In this document: in pieces, positions 8,653 through 16,504 of the stretch
Layout: each line of letters begins with the position of its first letter
Numbering within the stretch: position 1 is the stretch's first letter
Source of the DNA: Gammaproteobacteria bacterium
GTDB taxonomy: Bacteria; Pseudomonadota; Gammaproteobacteria; SZUA-229
DNA length: 54,842 nucleotides
Reading direction: 5' to 3'
NCBI GenBank assembly: GCA_030595325.1
Contig: JAUVDN010000004.1
Span: 1 to 54,842, forward strand
Program-made: the position numbers and the translations under genes
The notes under the pieces: generated by a model
The model's database searches: none
Told to the model about the DNA's origin: nothing
The model's input: only the letters and a program-made list of their open reading frames with translations

Positions 8653-9549
8653 TTACAGTGTCTGCCGAACCCGTTGACGAATATTCAGCCATGGGTCCAC
8701 AAAGCCTGCAAAAACTAACAACAGCAACAAATGCGGTATAAAAAACATGATTATGTACAAAGCTATTAGCCATGTCGCATTAATCTTGCGTATATTTACA
8801 ACTGCATGCAATAAAGACAATGCCTGCATACCATAGAGCACAAATACAACCGCTACCATAGCCACAGAAAATATATTGCCTAGCGCCATTGCTGCCAACA
8901 TTATCGCAATAGCACTTACTGCAGATACTTTACCCAAATCCAGGCTTTGAAACTCTTTAGCAAAGCCACCCGGGTTAAAAAATACTGCTTGCCACCAACG
9001 CCCTATAAACAGACTCAACATGGTGCCAAATAAAATACTGCCTACAAACAGACCCGGTAAAAATCCTATTACCCAATCTTCAGTCTGTTTAAGTTCTGTC
9101 AGAGTAAATTCTTCTGACTGCTCAGCTAACTGCTGCACCAGCATATCCAGCGGTTCTCGCCAGTATTCACCAAAATTGGGGAATAACGCGTATATGAATA
9201 CGACTGCTAATAACCCCACTATGGTCAAACCCTGCAAGCTCAACGCCAGTGATACTGTTTGGCGCAATACGCTTGCCGATAACCAGGCAGGCAACCAGGC
9301 TAATAATACAAAGATTATTGCTACCTGTGGTGCGTCAAAAATCAAATATGCAAATAACGCCGCACCTAACAAAGATAAACCAGTGATAAGTAATCCACTT
9401 TTAGGACCATTGACCAATGTAACCAGTACAATAGCCGCAGCGCTTATCCATGCTGCAGGCGGTACAGCAAGCCCCAATATTGCCATCGATGCTGCAACTA
9501 AAGCAGCCTGGCTTGGGCCTTTTAAAACAAAACTTGCCAGAAATAACAC
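8653..9549 (-). CDS. DUF2232 (YybS-like) membrane protein
   Basis: About 298 residues, strongly hydrophobic with some seven or eight membrane segments, and no catalytic motif that I recognise. Its place between rpsR and rplI matches the DUF2232/YybS-like gene found there in Pseudomonas and relatives. The start is GTG at 9549, chosen because GAGGGG lies 8 bases upstream. It replaces priB, which sits in this cluster in E. coli. Function is unknown; inner-membrane location is inferred from hydrophobicity. Confidence 0.8.
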   Translation of the reverse strand: MLFLASFVLKGPSQAALVAASMAILGLAVPPAAWISAAAIVLVTLVNGPKSGLLITGLSLLGAALFAYLIFDAPQVAIIFVLLAWLPAWLSASVLRQTVSLALSLQGLTIVGLLAVVFIYALFPNFGEYWREPLDMLVQQLAEQSEEFTLTELKQTEDWVIGFLPGLFVGSILFGTMLSLFIGRWWQAVFFNPGGFAKEFQSLDLGKVSAVSAIAIMLAAMALGNIFSVAMVAVVFVLYGMQALSLLHAVVNIRKINATWLIALYIIMFFIPHLLLLLVFAGFVDPWLNIRQRVRQTL

Positions 9550-9624
9550 TCAATAAACCCCTCAGTGCTAGTCCTTCTCTGCGTTACAACAAAGCAGAAC
9601 AGAGATAGATCTAAAAATGTCTAT

Positions 9625-9852
9625 TTACTGATGACTATCTGTATAAGGCATAAGCGCAAGATAACGAGAAACCTTTATGGCTTTTGTTAATTTACGCTGA
9701 TATTTAGCTTTTGTGCCAGTAATACGTGCAGGTACAATCTTGCCGCTTTCTGAAACAAAAGATTTAAGTAATTCGATATCTTTGTAATCTACGTCAGTAA
9801 TACCTTCCGCAGTAAAACGACAATAACGTTTACGTCTGAAATTAGCTGCCAT
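9625..9852 (-). CDS. rpsR: 30S ribosomal protein S18
   Basis: 75 residues starting [17 protein letters not shown] and including IDYKDIELL-type and [12 protein letters not shown] segments, all hallmarks of S18. The open frame extends upstream into rpsF, but the S18 start is the ATG at 9850-9852, one base after the rpsF stop codon (TAA at 9854-9856). S18 binds S6 on the 30S platform. Confidence 0.97.
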   Translation of the reverse strand: MAANFRRKRYCRFTAEGITDVDYKDIELLKSFVSESGKIVPARITGTKAKYQRKLTKAIKVSRYLALMPYTDSHQ

Positions 9853-9853
9853 G

Positions 9854-10330
9854 TTATTCTCCTGCTGGTGCTTCTGAAGTAGTTTCTGAAGGTGTTTCTG
9901 CTGTAGCAGCTGTAGCAGCTGGTGCTGGCGCTGCTGCTTCTGCCTTTGCAGCGCTTTCGCTCTGAGCTGCAGCGCGTGCTGCATTACGTTTGTCAGCAGC
10001 ATCTTCTTCAGTTTTAGCCTTCGCTAAAACTGACATTTCTGTTCTTGCTTCATCACACTTTAAGATCAAGCTACGGATAACAGCATCGTTAAATTTGAAC
10101 GCTGTCTCTATTTCAGAACGCACGCTCTCATCACATTCTACATTCATCATAACGTAGTGTGCTTTGTGGATTTTGTTGATTGGGTAAGCTAATTGACGAC
10201 GACCCCAGTCTTCTAGACGGTGCACTTTGCCACCATTAGATTCAACTGATGATTTGTAACGCTCAATCATTGCTGGAACTTGTTCACTCTGGTCAGGATG
10301 CACCAGAAATACGATTTCGTAATGTCGCAT
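9854..10330 (-). CDS. rpsF: 30S ribosomal protein S6, with Ala-rich tail
   Basis: 158 residues. The core ([18 protein letters not shown]..., [28 protein letters not shown]) is standard S6 up to about residue 100. After that comes a low-complexity tail of Ala, Glu, Pro and Thr, about 55 residues, longer than the short acidic tail of E. coli S6. In E. coli the S6 C-terminus is modified by RimK with glutamates. GAGAGG lies six bases before the ATG. It is the first gene of the ribosomal cluster. Confidence 0.97.
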   Translation of the reverse strand: MRHYEIVFLVHPDQSEQVPAMIERYKSSVESNGGKVHRLEDWGRRQLAYPINKIHKAHYVMMNVECDESVRSEIETAFKFNDAVIRSLILKCDEARTEMSVLAKAKTEEDAADKRNAARAAAQSESAAKAEAAAPAPAATAATAETPSETTSEAPAGE

Positions 10331-10400
10331 GTTTTTCCTCTCGGTTAACGCCCCCCATTAATGTGGTGGAGCAAGGGATATTCAAATTGTAGGGCGCGAA
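10331..10400 (-). promoter_or_regulatory. Candidate S6:S18-type autoregulatory mRNA leader
   Basis: The leader upstream of rpsF can fold: CGCCC pairs with GGGCG across a region that includes GCTCC and GGGGGC, followed by ACCGAGAGG at the ribosome site. Leaders bound by S6:S18 are widespread upstream of rpsF and contain a CCG element. I cannot confirm the exact consensus by eye, so this is a candidate only. Confidence 0.25.
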
Positions 10401-10415
10401 TCTTACAGGAAAAAC

Positions 10416-10443
10416 AATGAATAATGAACAGTGAATAATGAAT
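10416..10443. repeat. Heptamer repeat AATGAAT, four units
   Basis: Units AATGAAT, AATGAAC, AGTGAAT, AATGAAT lie head to tail upstream of rpsF, with a decayed fifth unit (AATGTTT). The same heptamer is exact at 3770-3790, 6.6 kb away. Confidence 0.75.
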
Positions 10444-10598
10444 AATGTTTAATAACTAGCCCTTTTAATCAAATTGATGTTATTTTTATCGATTTTCGGC
10501 TTAGAACTCGACCATTTCGCAGGACAAGGCTCTGCTGGTACTGCTAAAACAAACACCTACTACACCCCTCTTTCTAGAACTATTCTAACGATTATTCA

Positions 10599-11993
10599 TT
10601 ACGATCTGCGCCAGACTGTTTTACCGTCTTTATCTTCAAGCACGATACCCATATCATCTATTTCATCACGAATCCTGTCTGCTTCAGCCCAGTTTTTGTC
10701 TTGTCGCGCCTGATTCCTCGCTTCAATCAAAGCATCGATATCAGCACCGTCATCGTTATCAGCAGCACCCGATTGTAAGAAAACGACCGGGGCAGCTTCC
10801 AATAACCCCAATACATTTGCCAGCGCTTTTAGCACGGCTGCTTTTCGAAGAGCTGCGTTAGTATCCTCGTCACGTAATTTATTTACCTGATTTGCAAGAT
10901 CAAAAAGTACTGCCAGTGCTTCAGGGGTATTAAAATCATCATCCATCGCTTTCTTGAAAGCATCTACAGACGGATCGTTGACGTCATATGTTTCTGGCAC
11001 GTCAAGATCACGCAAGGTACTGTACAACCGCGATAAGGCTGTTCTTGCCGTATCTAATAACTGATCTGAATAATTAAGCGGGCTGCGGTATTGACTTGCT
11101 AGCACGAAGTAACGAATCTCCTCGCCTTTATATAACTTCAGAATCTCTCGTACGGTAAAGAAATTATTTAAAGATTTGGACATCTTTTCGTTATCGATAC
11201 GTACAAATCCATTATGCATCCATAGATTTACAAATTTTTCACCCGTCGCCCCTTCTGACTGTGCGATCTCATTTTCATGGTGTGGGAACTGAAGGTCCTG
11301 ACCACCGCCATGGATATCAAAATGATTACCCAGACAACAGGTCGACATTGCTGAACACTCTATGTGCCAACCCGGTCGACCTTTACCCCATGGCGAATCC
11401 CAGAAAGGCTCGTCCGGTTTTGCCACTTTCCATAATACGAAATCCAGTGGATCATCTTTACGCTCATCGACAGCTACACGTTCGCCAGCGCGCAGGTCTT
11501 CAAGTTTCTTTCCGGATAACTTTCCATAACCTTCAAAAGAACTAACGTCATAATAAACATCGCCACCTTCTTCATCAGTTTTTGAAGTATAGGCATGACC
11601 TTTATCAATAAGCGTTTGTATCATCTTGATAATATCTGGCATCGAAGCAGTCGCACACGGCTCTTCATCGGGTGGTAGAACACCCAGTTCGTCAGAGTCT
11701 TCATGCATCGCCTTAATAAAGCGTTTTGTTAGAGCAGAAAAATCTTCGCCATTTTCATTAGCGCGATTAATAATCTTGTCGTCGATATCAGTTATATTGC
11801 GAACATAAGTTACATCATAACCACTGAAACGAAGATAACGTGTCACCGTATCGAAGACCACCAGCACACGTGCATGACCAAGATGACACAGGTCATAGAC
11901 TGTCATGCCACAGACATACATCTTCACCTTGCCGGCTTCAATCGGTTTAAATTCTTCTTTTTTCTTCGTCAGGCTGTTATGTATCTTTAACAT
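10599..11993 (-). CDS. cysS: Cysteine--tRNA ligase
   Basis: 464 residues, class I synthetase that charges tRNA-Cys. The HIGH-type motif is HLGH (in [10 protein letters not shown]), the KMSKS loop is complete ([12 protein letters not shown]), and zinc-ligand residues include Cys28 and the C/H residues around HIECSAMS and FPHHENE. Length matches E. coli CysS (461). It is transcribed on its own from a region with a 52-bp tandem repeat. The C-terminal anticodon-binding region is intact. Confidence 0.97.
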   Translation of the reverse strand: MLKIHNSLTKKKEEFKPIEAGKVKMYVCGMTVYDLCHLGHARVLVVFDTVTRYLRFSGYDVTYVRNITDIDDKIINRANENGEDFSALTKRFIKAMHEDSDELGVLPPDEEPCATASMPDIIKMIQTLIDKGHAYTSKTDEEGGDVYYDVSSFEGYGKLSGKKLEDLRAGERVAVDERKDDPLDFVLWKVAKPDEPFWDSPWGKGRPGWHIECSAMSTCCLGNHFDIHGGGQDLQFPHHENEIAQSEGATGEKFVNLWMHNGFVRIDNEKMSKSLNNFFTVREILKLYKGEEIRYFVLASQYRSPLNYSDQLLDTARTALSRLYSTLRDLDVPETYDVNDPSVDAFKKAMDDDFNTPEALAVLFDLANQVNKLRDEDTNAALRKAAVLKALANVLGLLEAAPVVFLQSGAADNDDGADIDALIEARNQARQDKNWAEADRIRDEIDDMGIVLEDKDGKTVWRRS

Positions 11994-12060
11994 GAATTTT
12001 TAAATGGCGGCTTCAATAGCTGCTGCTTGTATAGTAATGATGGCGAATATTAACGGAATA

Positions 12061-12216
12061 TCGCACCGCCATCCATAGCTCCTTGCGAAATACTATCCTT
12101 CCATGGATATAATCGCACCGCCATCCATAGCTCCTTGCGAAATACCATCCTTCCATGGATATAATCGCACCGCCATCCATAGCTCCTTGCGAAATACCAT
12201 CCTTCCATGGATATAA
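12061..12216. repeat. 52-bp tandem repeat, three copies, between divergent cysS and a phosphatase gene
   Basis: Copies at 12061-12112, 12113-12164 and 12165-12216 are identical except for one T/C difference. Each starts TCGCACCGCCATCCATAGC and contains the palindrome TCCATGGA. The repeats lie in the 330-bp divergent promoter region, whose remainder holds no other feature I can name. An ORF through the repeats on the minus strand has the repetitive content expected of non-coding repeat and is not a gene. Confidence 0.95.
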
Positions 12217-12323
12217 GTGAAGGAAGCGCTAACCAATACGCATTGGTCAGAGTAAACTATCAGCTGATTTAATCTGCCACTTTGGTCAGACAACACAGAA
12301 TTTAAAAAGACAGGTTTAAGAAC

Positions 12324-12791
12324 ATGGTTAAAGTTTTATTTGTTTGTATGGGCAATATATGCCGCTCTCCTACTGCTGAAGGTGTATTTCGTCACATGGT
12401 TGAACAGGATGATCTGGACGGTGAAATCTCAATCGATTCTGCTGGCACGCATGCCTATCATGTCGGTAACCCACCAGACCAGCGCGCGCAAGACGCTGCT
12501 TTAAAACGAGATATCGATCTGAGTTCTCAACGTGCCAGACGCGTCAAAGCCGATGACTTTATAAGTTTTGATTATGTTATCGCCATGGACGAAAGCAATA
12601 AGGATGCTCTGTTATCGATCTGCCCTGATGGTTACGAAGACAGAGTGCACCTGTTCCTCGATTTTTCTAATGATGATCAAACTGAAGTACCCGACCCTTA
12701 TTACGGTCAAGGCCGTGGTTTTGAGATTGTTTTAAACCTTGTTGAAGATGCATCAGCAGGATTATTAAAACGCATACGTGATAATGGTTAA
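12324..12791 (+). CDS. Low-molecular-weight protein tyrosine phosphatase
   Basis: 155 residues. The P-loop CX5R is at residues 8-14 (CMGNICR, followed by SPTAEG). The general acid aspartate is in PDPYYGQ, about residue 121, with the usual GFEIVLNLVEDA helix. Length is standard. It removes phosphate from tyrosine residues; in Gram-negative bacteria relatives (Wzb/Etp) often act on capsule tyrosine kinases, but no kinase or capsule gene is nearby, so its substrate is unknown. A REP-like hairpin follows. Confidence 0.93.
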   Translation: MVKVLFVCMGNICRSPTAEGVFRHMVEQDDLDGEISIDSAGTHAYHVGNPPDQRAQDAALKRDIDLSSQRARRVKADDFISFDYVIAMDESNKDALLSICPDGYEDRVHLFLDFSNDDQTEVPDPYYGQGRGFEIVLNLVEDASAGLLKRIRDNG

Positions 12792-12856
12792 CTTGTAGTT
12801 TTATGGCTGACATTTGCGATGTTCAGAGTATAGACGTTTGTGAAAACCTTTAAGAA

Positions 12857-12930
12857 TTCGCGGAATGATAAAAATCCGCTCCTACAGGGATGCGCTATTT
12901 TGTAGGAGCGGATTTTTTCCATTCCGCGAA
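12857..12930. repeat. REP-like palindromic element (TGTAGGAGCGG type)
   Basis: Outer arms TTCGCGGAATG (12857-12867) and CATTCCGCGAA (12920-12930) enclose a 16-bp perfect stem AAAATCCGCTCCTACA (12871-12886) and its reverse complement (12901-12916). The GTAGGAGCGG...CCGCGA core resembles the REP family of Pseudomonas. A partial relative lies at 54492-54521. It sits between converging genes and may also serve as a terminator. Confidence 0.8.
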
Positions 12931-12999
12931 CACTTCCCAAGTTAAAAAAACCTAGGTCAATAAATTCATTAAAAGTTGCCTATTGACCGTTAACAGATA

Positions 13000-14523
13000 C
13001 TAAGCCATTCTTTTTACAGTAACATTAAGCTTGCCAAAGTTATTACCATAAAAACGATTCAGGTCATTTGCAAACAGACAAAGCTCGCCTGTTTGCGATA
13101 CTTTGATTTTTTTGTTCTTACCGATCTTAAAAGCGGTTTTATCTGTATCACCAATTGAACCGCATAGGCTGAACCAGTCAGCTTTCGCTACACGACGGAA
13201 AGGTTCCATGCCGGCGATGGCAATTTCCTTTATGCCTAATTTCACATCACCTCGATCCCAGCCATTGGCATCACATTCGATACTGGCATCTCTCCAGATT
13301 TGATCTTTACCATTAATCTTTTTTACTGTTATCTGATATTCAGTATTTTTTTCAACATAGAGCCCGGTTCGGTTAAACAGGTGATGCGCGAAGGCCACCG
13401 TAGAAATTTCTTTATTAACCGCTAAAGTATTTAAACGATTTAATACATTTTCTGTGTGAGAAACCATGCCTTTAAAGTATGAAATACTGTCATCATCATA
13501 AATTATTTGATGCGATATCCCCTTCAATGCTTGCGGGCGATAGTTTCTGTCACCAGCGATACGTTGAGAAACAGAATGATGCACTAGTGGCTGAGAATTA
13601 GTTAACTCATCGTTTTCTATAACAACACAAGTTCTATCTGCTAATGTTGCCCAACCGATAATCGATGTTCTGGATTGCTGATGATTTTTTCCGAACACAT
13701 CAGGGTCGATCGACACATCATCAAAGCTTATTTCATAAGCTGCTTTTTTGTCCAGCAACTCATCATATTTTATGTCCGCGGGTGACATAATCTTCACGTC
13801 TAGCTCCAGTTCTTCGATCCAGTTCAGCATGTAACGAAATACATTATCAGCAAGACCGTCATAGTAGTAACCACCACCGACATCAGAATGTGCGCCGGCA
13901 AACCATAACTCATGAATTTTATTTTCACTATTCATCAAGGTGGGCTGGAAAGCTTTACGCTTATCATCCAGCGATAAACAATGAAGTGCTCTTTTCACAT
14001 TAGATGGCAAGGTATGACCATGCTCGAATACAACCTCTGTTTTAGGACGTTCTGACTTCTTCATGTTAGGCAGACCAATCGAAGCTACCGTATCGAACAC
14101 AGATTCGATGATATCTTCACCACTAACTTTGTCGTTGATCAGTGAAGCGAATCGACGAGCCAGTGCCGCGCCTCTACTGAAGCCGATAAGCAGAATTTTA
14201 TCACCAGGCTCATAGTACTCAGCAAAATCTTTCTTTGCAGCTCTTAATATAGCGGCAACATCAAACTTTTCTTTTGATAGCCCGGCATTATATAAACGCT
14301 GAAAGAAGTTACCGTAGGTGCCGACACCATTGTAGTAAAAACTTATCTGAGCATCTGTTTCATTGGGCCTTTGCTTTTTTAGATCACCACCACAGAGCAA
14401 ATGAAATTTTAAAACACTGGTAATATTTTCATCTTCAATCTCACCTTTTTGGTCAATCTCCTGTTCAGCATCTTCAGGTTCATTTGAAGTACCATCAAAA
14501 TTAAAGATTATCAATTTTGCCAT
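13000..14523 (-). CDS. DUF2235 alpha/beta-hydrolase, Tle1-like phospholipase family
   Basis: 507 residues from the ATG at 14521-14523, which has AAGGGA nine bases upstream; an in-frame TTG upstream (14550) lacks support. The DUF2235 region runs from the start (FNFDGTSNE) through the nucleophile elbow GFSRGAA (Ser116) to WFAGAHSDVGGGY. This family contains type VI secretion phospholipases (Tle1), but many members are stand-alone hydrolases. No vgrG, PAAR or immunity gene lies beside it. The last 150 residues have no motif I recognise. It follows methylthioinosine phosphorylase on the same strand by 81 bp. Confidence 0.8.
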   Translation of the reverse strand: MAKLIIFNFDGTSNEPEDAEQEIDQKGEIEDENITSVLKFHLLCGGDLKKQRPNETDAQISFYYNGVGTYGNFFQRLYNAGLSKEKFDVAAILRAAKKDFAEYYEPGDKILLIGFSRGAALARRFASLINDKVSGEDIIESVFDTVASIGLPNMKKSERPKTEVVFEHGHTLPSNVKRALHCLSLDDKRKAFQPTLMNSENKIHELWFAGAHSDVGGGYYYDGLADNVFRYMLNWIEELELDVKIMSPADIKYDELLDKKAAYEISFDDVSIDPDVFGKNHQQSRTSIIGWATLADRTCVVIENDELTNSQPLVHHSVSQRIAGDRNYRPQALKGISHQIIYDDDSISYFKGMVSHTENVLNRLNTLAVNKEISTVAFAHHLFNRTGLYVEKNTEYQITVKKINGKDQIWRDASIECDANGWDRGDVKLGIKEIAIAGMEPFRRVAKADWFSLCGSIGDTDKTAFKIGKNKKIKVSQTGELCLFANDLNRFYGNNFGKLNVTVKRMA

Positions 14524-14578
14524 TACAACTATCCCTTTACACTCGGTCAATCAGCTTTAAATAAAATGCAGAACATTT

Positions 14579-14620
14579 AATCCAACATAGCTAATCCAAC
14601 ATGGCTAATCCAGCATGGTT
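14579..14620. repeat. 14-bp tandem repeat x3 across a stop codon
   Basis: Units AATCCAACATAGCT (14579-14592), AATCCAACATGGCT (14593-14606) and AATCCAGCATGGTT (14607-14620). The stop codon of the phosphorylase gene (14605-14607) lies at the junction of the second and third units. Confidence 0.9.
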
Positions 14621-15363
14621 GTTATCTTGTTAACGACTTTCTCAATTATCTTATTTCCATCTACGATCCGTTGGTTTATTTCTTCCAGCGAGATTATCTT
14701 AGGGACATCATGAATATCGCCACCCTTACCTGCTGCCCAGTTAACAACCAGTGATAAGTTCGCATATTTTAGCTCCAGCTCTCTTGCCAGTGAGGCTTCT
14801 GGCATCGCTGTCATACCAACGATGTCGCAGCCATCTCTTTCCATTCGTTTGATTTCAGCAACTGTTTCCAGCCGTGGCCCCTGAGTAACGCCATAGGTTG
14901 CCTGCGATTCACAATCGAAATCATTCATCTCTATCGCCTGGGTTAGTTTTACCGATAGAAAGTCATCAAATGGATAACTGAAATCGATATGATTGACACT
15001 ATTCTCATTACCATCATTAAAGGTTTGTGCCCGGCCATGGGTATAATCTATCAATTGATCGGGTATAACACATTTCATCGGCGACATTTTTTCAGATATG
15101 CCACCTACTGCTGTAATAGCAATCACATGGGTAATCTCGAGAATTTTCAAAACAAACATATTTGCTTTGTAATTAACCTGGTGCGGGGAGATATGATGCT
15201 TGAAGCCATGACGGTTTAAGTACACGACTTCCATATCATTTATGTTGCCGGTAACAAAGTTATCAGAGGGTGTTCCATATGGCGTATTGATTCGCTCTTC
15301 TGTTACTTTGGTAAAGCTGTCGAATTCTTTGAGCAGGCTGCCGCCTATAATTGCGAGTTTCAC
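14605..15363 (-). CDS. S-methyl-5'-thioinosine phosphorylase (6-oxopurine-type MTAP family)
   Basis: 252 residues of the purine nucleoside phosphorylase/MTAP family. Phosphate-binding residues lie in the N-terminal IIGGS loop and around RHGFKHHISPH. The base-binding segment reads GMTAMPEASLARE (about 183-195) and NWAAG (Asn208). In MTA-specific enzymes the last region carries Asp residues (DYD) that contact adenine; Asn there indicates 6-oxopurines. So the likely substrate is methylthioinosine, as in Pseudomonas, giving hypoxanthine. hpt lies 22 bp upstream, which supports this. Start ATG 15363 gives MKLAIIGG. Confidence 0.85.
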   Translation of the reverse strand: MKLAIIGGSLLKEFDSFTKVTEERINTPYGTPSDNFVTGNINDMEVVYLNRHGFKHHISPHQVNYKANMFVLKILEITHVIAITAVGGISEKMSPMKCVIPDQLIDYTHGRAQTFNDGNENSVNHIDFSYPFDDFLSVKLTQAIEMNDFDCESQATYGVTQGPRLETVAEIKRMERDGCDIVGMTAMPEASLARELELKYANLSLVVNWAAGKGGDIHDVPKIISLEEINQRIVDGNKIIEKVVNKITTMLD

Positions 15364-15385
15364 GTTTTTTCCTTTATCCTTCGCT

Positions 15386-15934
15386 TTAATCTATCATTTT
15401 ATCTTTTAGCGCATAAATTGAATCAAGCTGACGATACTTACCGTCATAATCCATACCAAAGCCAAAGACATATTTGTCTTCTACCGTTAGCGCTATATTT
15501 TCTGTCAACTTTGATGACACGCAACGATTGTGATTCTTCTTCAATAGAACCGCAGACAGTATGTTTGTTGCTCCCTGTGTCTCACAATATTGAATTATTG
15601 ATTGCAGTGTCTTACCTTCATCGAGGATATCATCAAGAATCAAAACAGTTCGATCCTTTAGTGGCGTAACTGGATAGGCTTTCCATGCCATTTCACCACC
15701 CGTTGTTTTATTATCGTAGCGAGTCGCGTGGATATAGTCGATTTCCAGCATACACTGAAGTCTTGGGATGATATGACCAGAAAAAATCAACCCGCCCTGC
15801 ATGACACACAAGATAACAGGTTCTTCATCATGTAATTGCTGGTTCAGCTTATCGGCAAGTTTATCAATTGCCTGACTGATATACTGATTATCGAAAATCA
15901 GTTCACTGTTATCCGGAAGTCTTACTTTACTCAA
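15386..15934 (-). CDS. hpt: Hypoxanthine phosphoribosyltransferase
   Basis: 182 residues. The PRPP-binding motif is VLILDDILDEGKTL (residues 97-110). The flexible loop (THAT-YDN-type) and the C-terminal VFGFGMDYDGKYR segment with the base-stacking region are typical of hypoxanthine-guanine enzymes. It converts hypoxanthine and PRPP to IMP. Placed between nagZ/DsrE-like and methylthioinosine phosphorylase on the same strand, it would use the hypoxanthine that enzyme releases. Guanine may also be used. Confidence 0.93.
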   Translation of the reverse strand: MSKVRLPDNSELIFDNQYISQAIDKLADKLNQQLHDEEPVILCVMQGGLIFSGHIIPRLQCMLEIDYIHATRYDNKTTGGEMAWKAYPVTPLKDRTVLILDDILDEGKTLQSIIQYCETQGATNILSAVLLKKNHNRCVSSKLTENIALTVEDKYVFGFGMDYDGKYRQLDSIYALKDKMID

Positions 15935-15965
15935 ACTTGAAGCCTTTATGGTGCTCTATTTTATT

Positions 15966-16010
15966 GTTAGTGGTTAAACTATTAATGGTTAAACCGTTAA
16001 TGATTAATAG
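15966..16010. repeat. 15-bp tandem repeat x3 across the DsrE-like stop codon
   Basis: GTTAGTGGTTAAACT (15966-15980), ATTAATGGTTAAACC (15981-15995) and GTTAATGATTAATAG (15996-16010). Copies differ at several bases. The stop codon (16004-16006) is inside the last copy. Confidence 0.75.
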
Positions 16011-16384
16011 GTAAAAGTGGTCGTATTCTCATCCATAGCCTCATCGATGACATATGCAGCCCCCACTCTTTCCTCAACTTCTTCTATTAGGTCTTCTCCT
16101 GCCATTTGTAACGATGTATTGCAGGCTTTAAATGTTACCCCAGCTTCATGAGCCTCTTTGATGATGTCATAAAGAGTACGGTGTGATTCTAAATTAACTT
16201 CTGCTTGTTCAGCAGTACCCACTATCGCTAACCGACCGGAAAGACCGGTAAAGATGACTTCGACATCATGCGATAGAGCAGCAGCAATCGTTGCCTGAAA
16301 CAGTGGCGCATAACAGCTATCCACTTTATCCGGATCTGAATTTGACATAACAATTAATAATTTTTTCTTATTCATATCATTCAC
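16004..16384 (-). CDS. DsrE/DsrF-like family protein
   Basis: 126 residues with the small alpha/beta DsrE-type fold: N-terminal KKLLIVMSNSDPDK strand, a central VEVIFTGLSG strand and a VTFKACNTSL strand carrying Cys88. Cys24 is also present. In DsrE relatives the cysteine on the late strand can hold sulfur. It is inserted between nagZ and hpt on the same strand; no dsr or tus cluster is near. A sulfur-relay role is possible but not shown, and many DsrE-fold proteins have unknown functions. A second start (Met4) is 9 bases further in. Confidence 0.75.
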   Translation of the reverse strand: MNDMNKKKLLIVMSNSDPDKVDSCYAPLFQATIAAALSHDVEVIFTGLSGRLAIVGTAEQAEVNLESHRTLYDIIKEAHEAGVTFKACNTSLQMAGEDLIEEVEERVGAAYVIDEAMDENTTTFTY

Positions 16385-16426
16385 TTTTTTTCGTTGTTTT
16401 TATACGTCGTTCTAAGACACCTATCT

Positions 16427-16504
16427 TAACCATTCAATTCTCATGTCTATTTCATGGATTCATTTAACACATCCGTTTTACACGTCTATTTCATACATCC
16501 ATTT
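16427..16504. repeat. Degenerate 13-bp tandem repeat, six units, across the nagZ stop codon
   Basis: Units of 13 bp starting at 16427, 16440, 16453, 16466, 16479 and 16492 share a CA..TC.ATTT-like pattern (for example CTCATGTCTATTT, CATGGATTCATTT, CATACATCCATTT). The 24-bp stretches 16442-16465 and 16481-16504 match at 20 positions. The nagZ stop codon (16491-16493) lies in the last units, so the repeats begin inside the gene. Confidence 0.7.

Noticed and set aside
9020-9556. 178-codon plus-strand ORF opposite the DUF2232 gene
   Set aside because: Antisense shadow of the membrane protein; Asn/Thr-rich composition is typical of the complement of a hydrophobic gene.
12093-12296. 67-codon minus-strand ORF over the 52-bp repeats
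   Set aside because: It is repeat-derived, with no ribosome site and near-identical peptide units.
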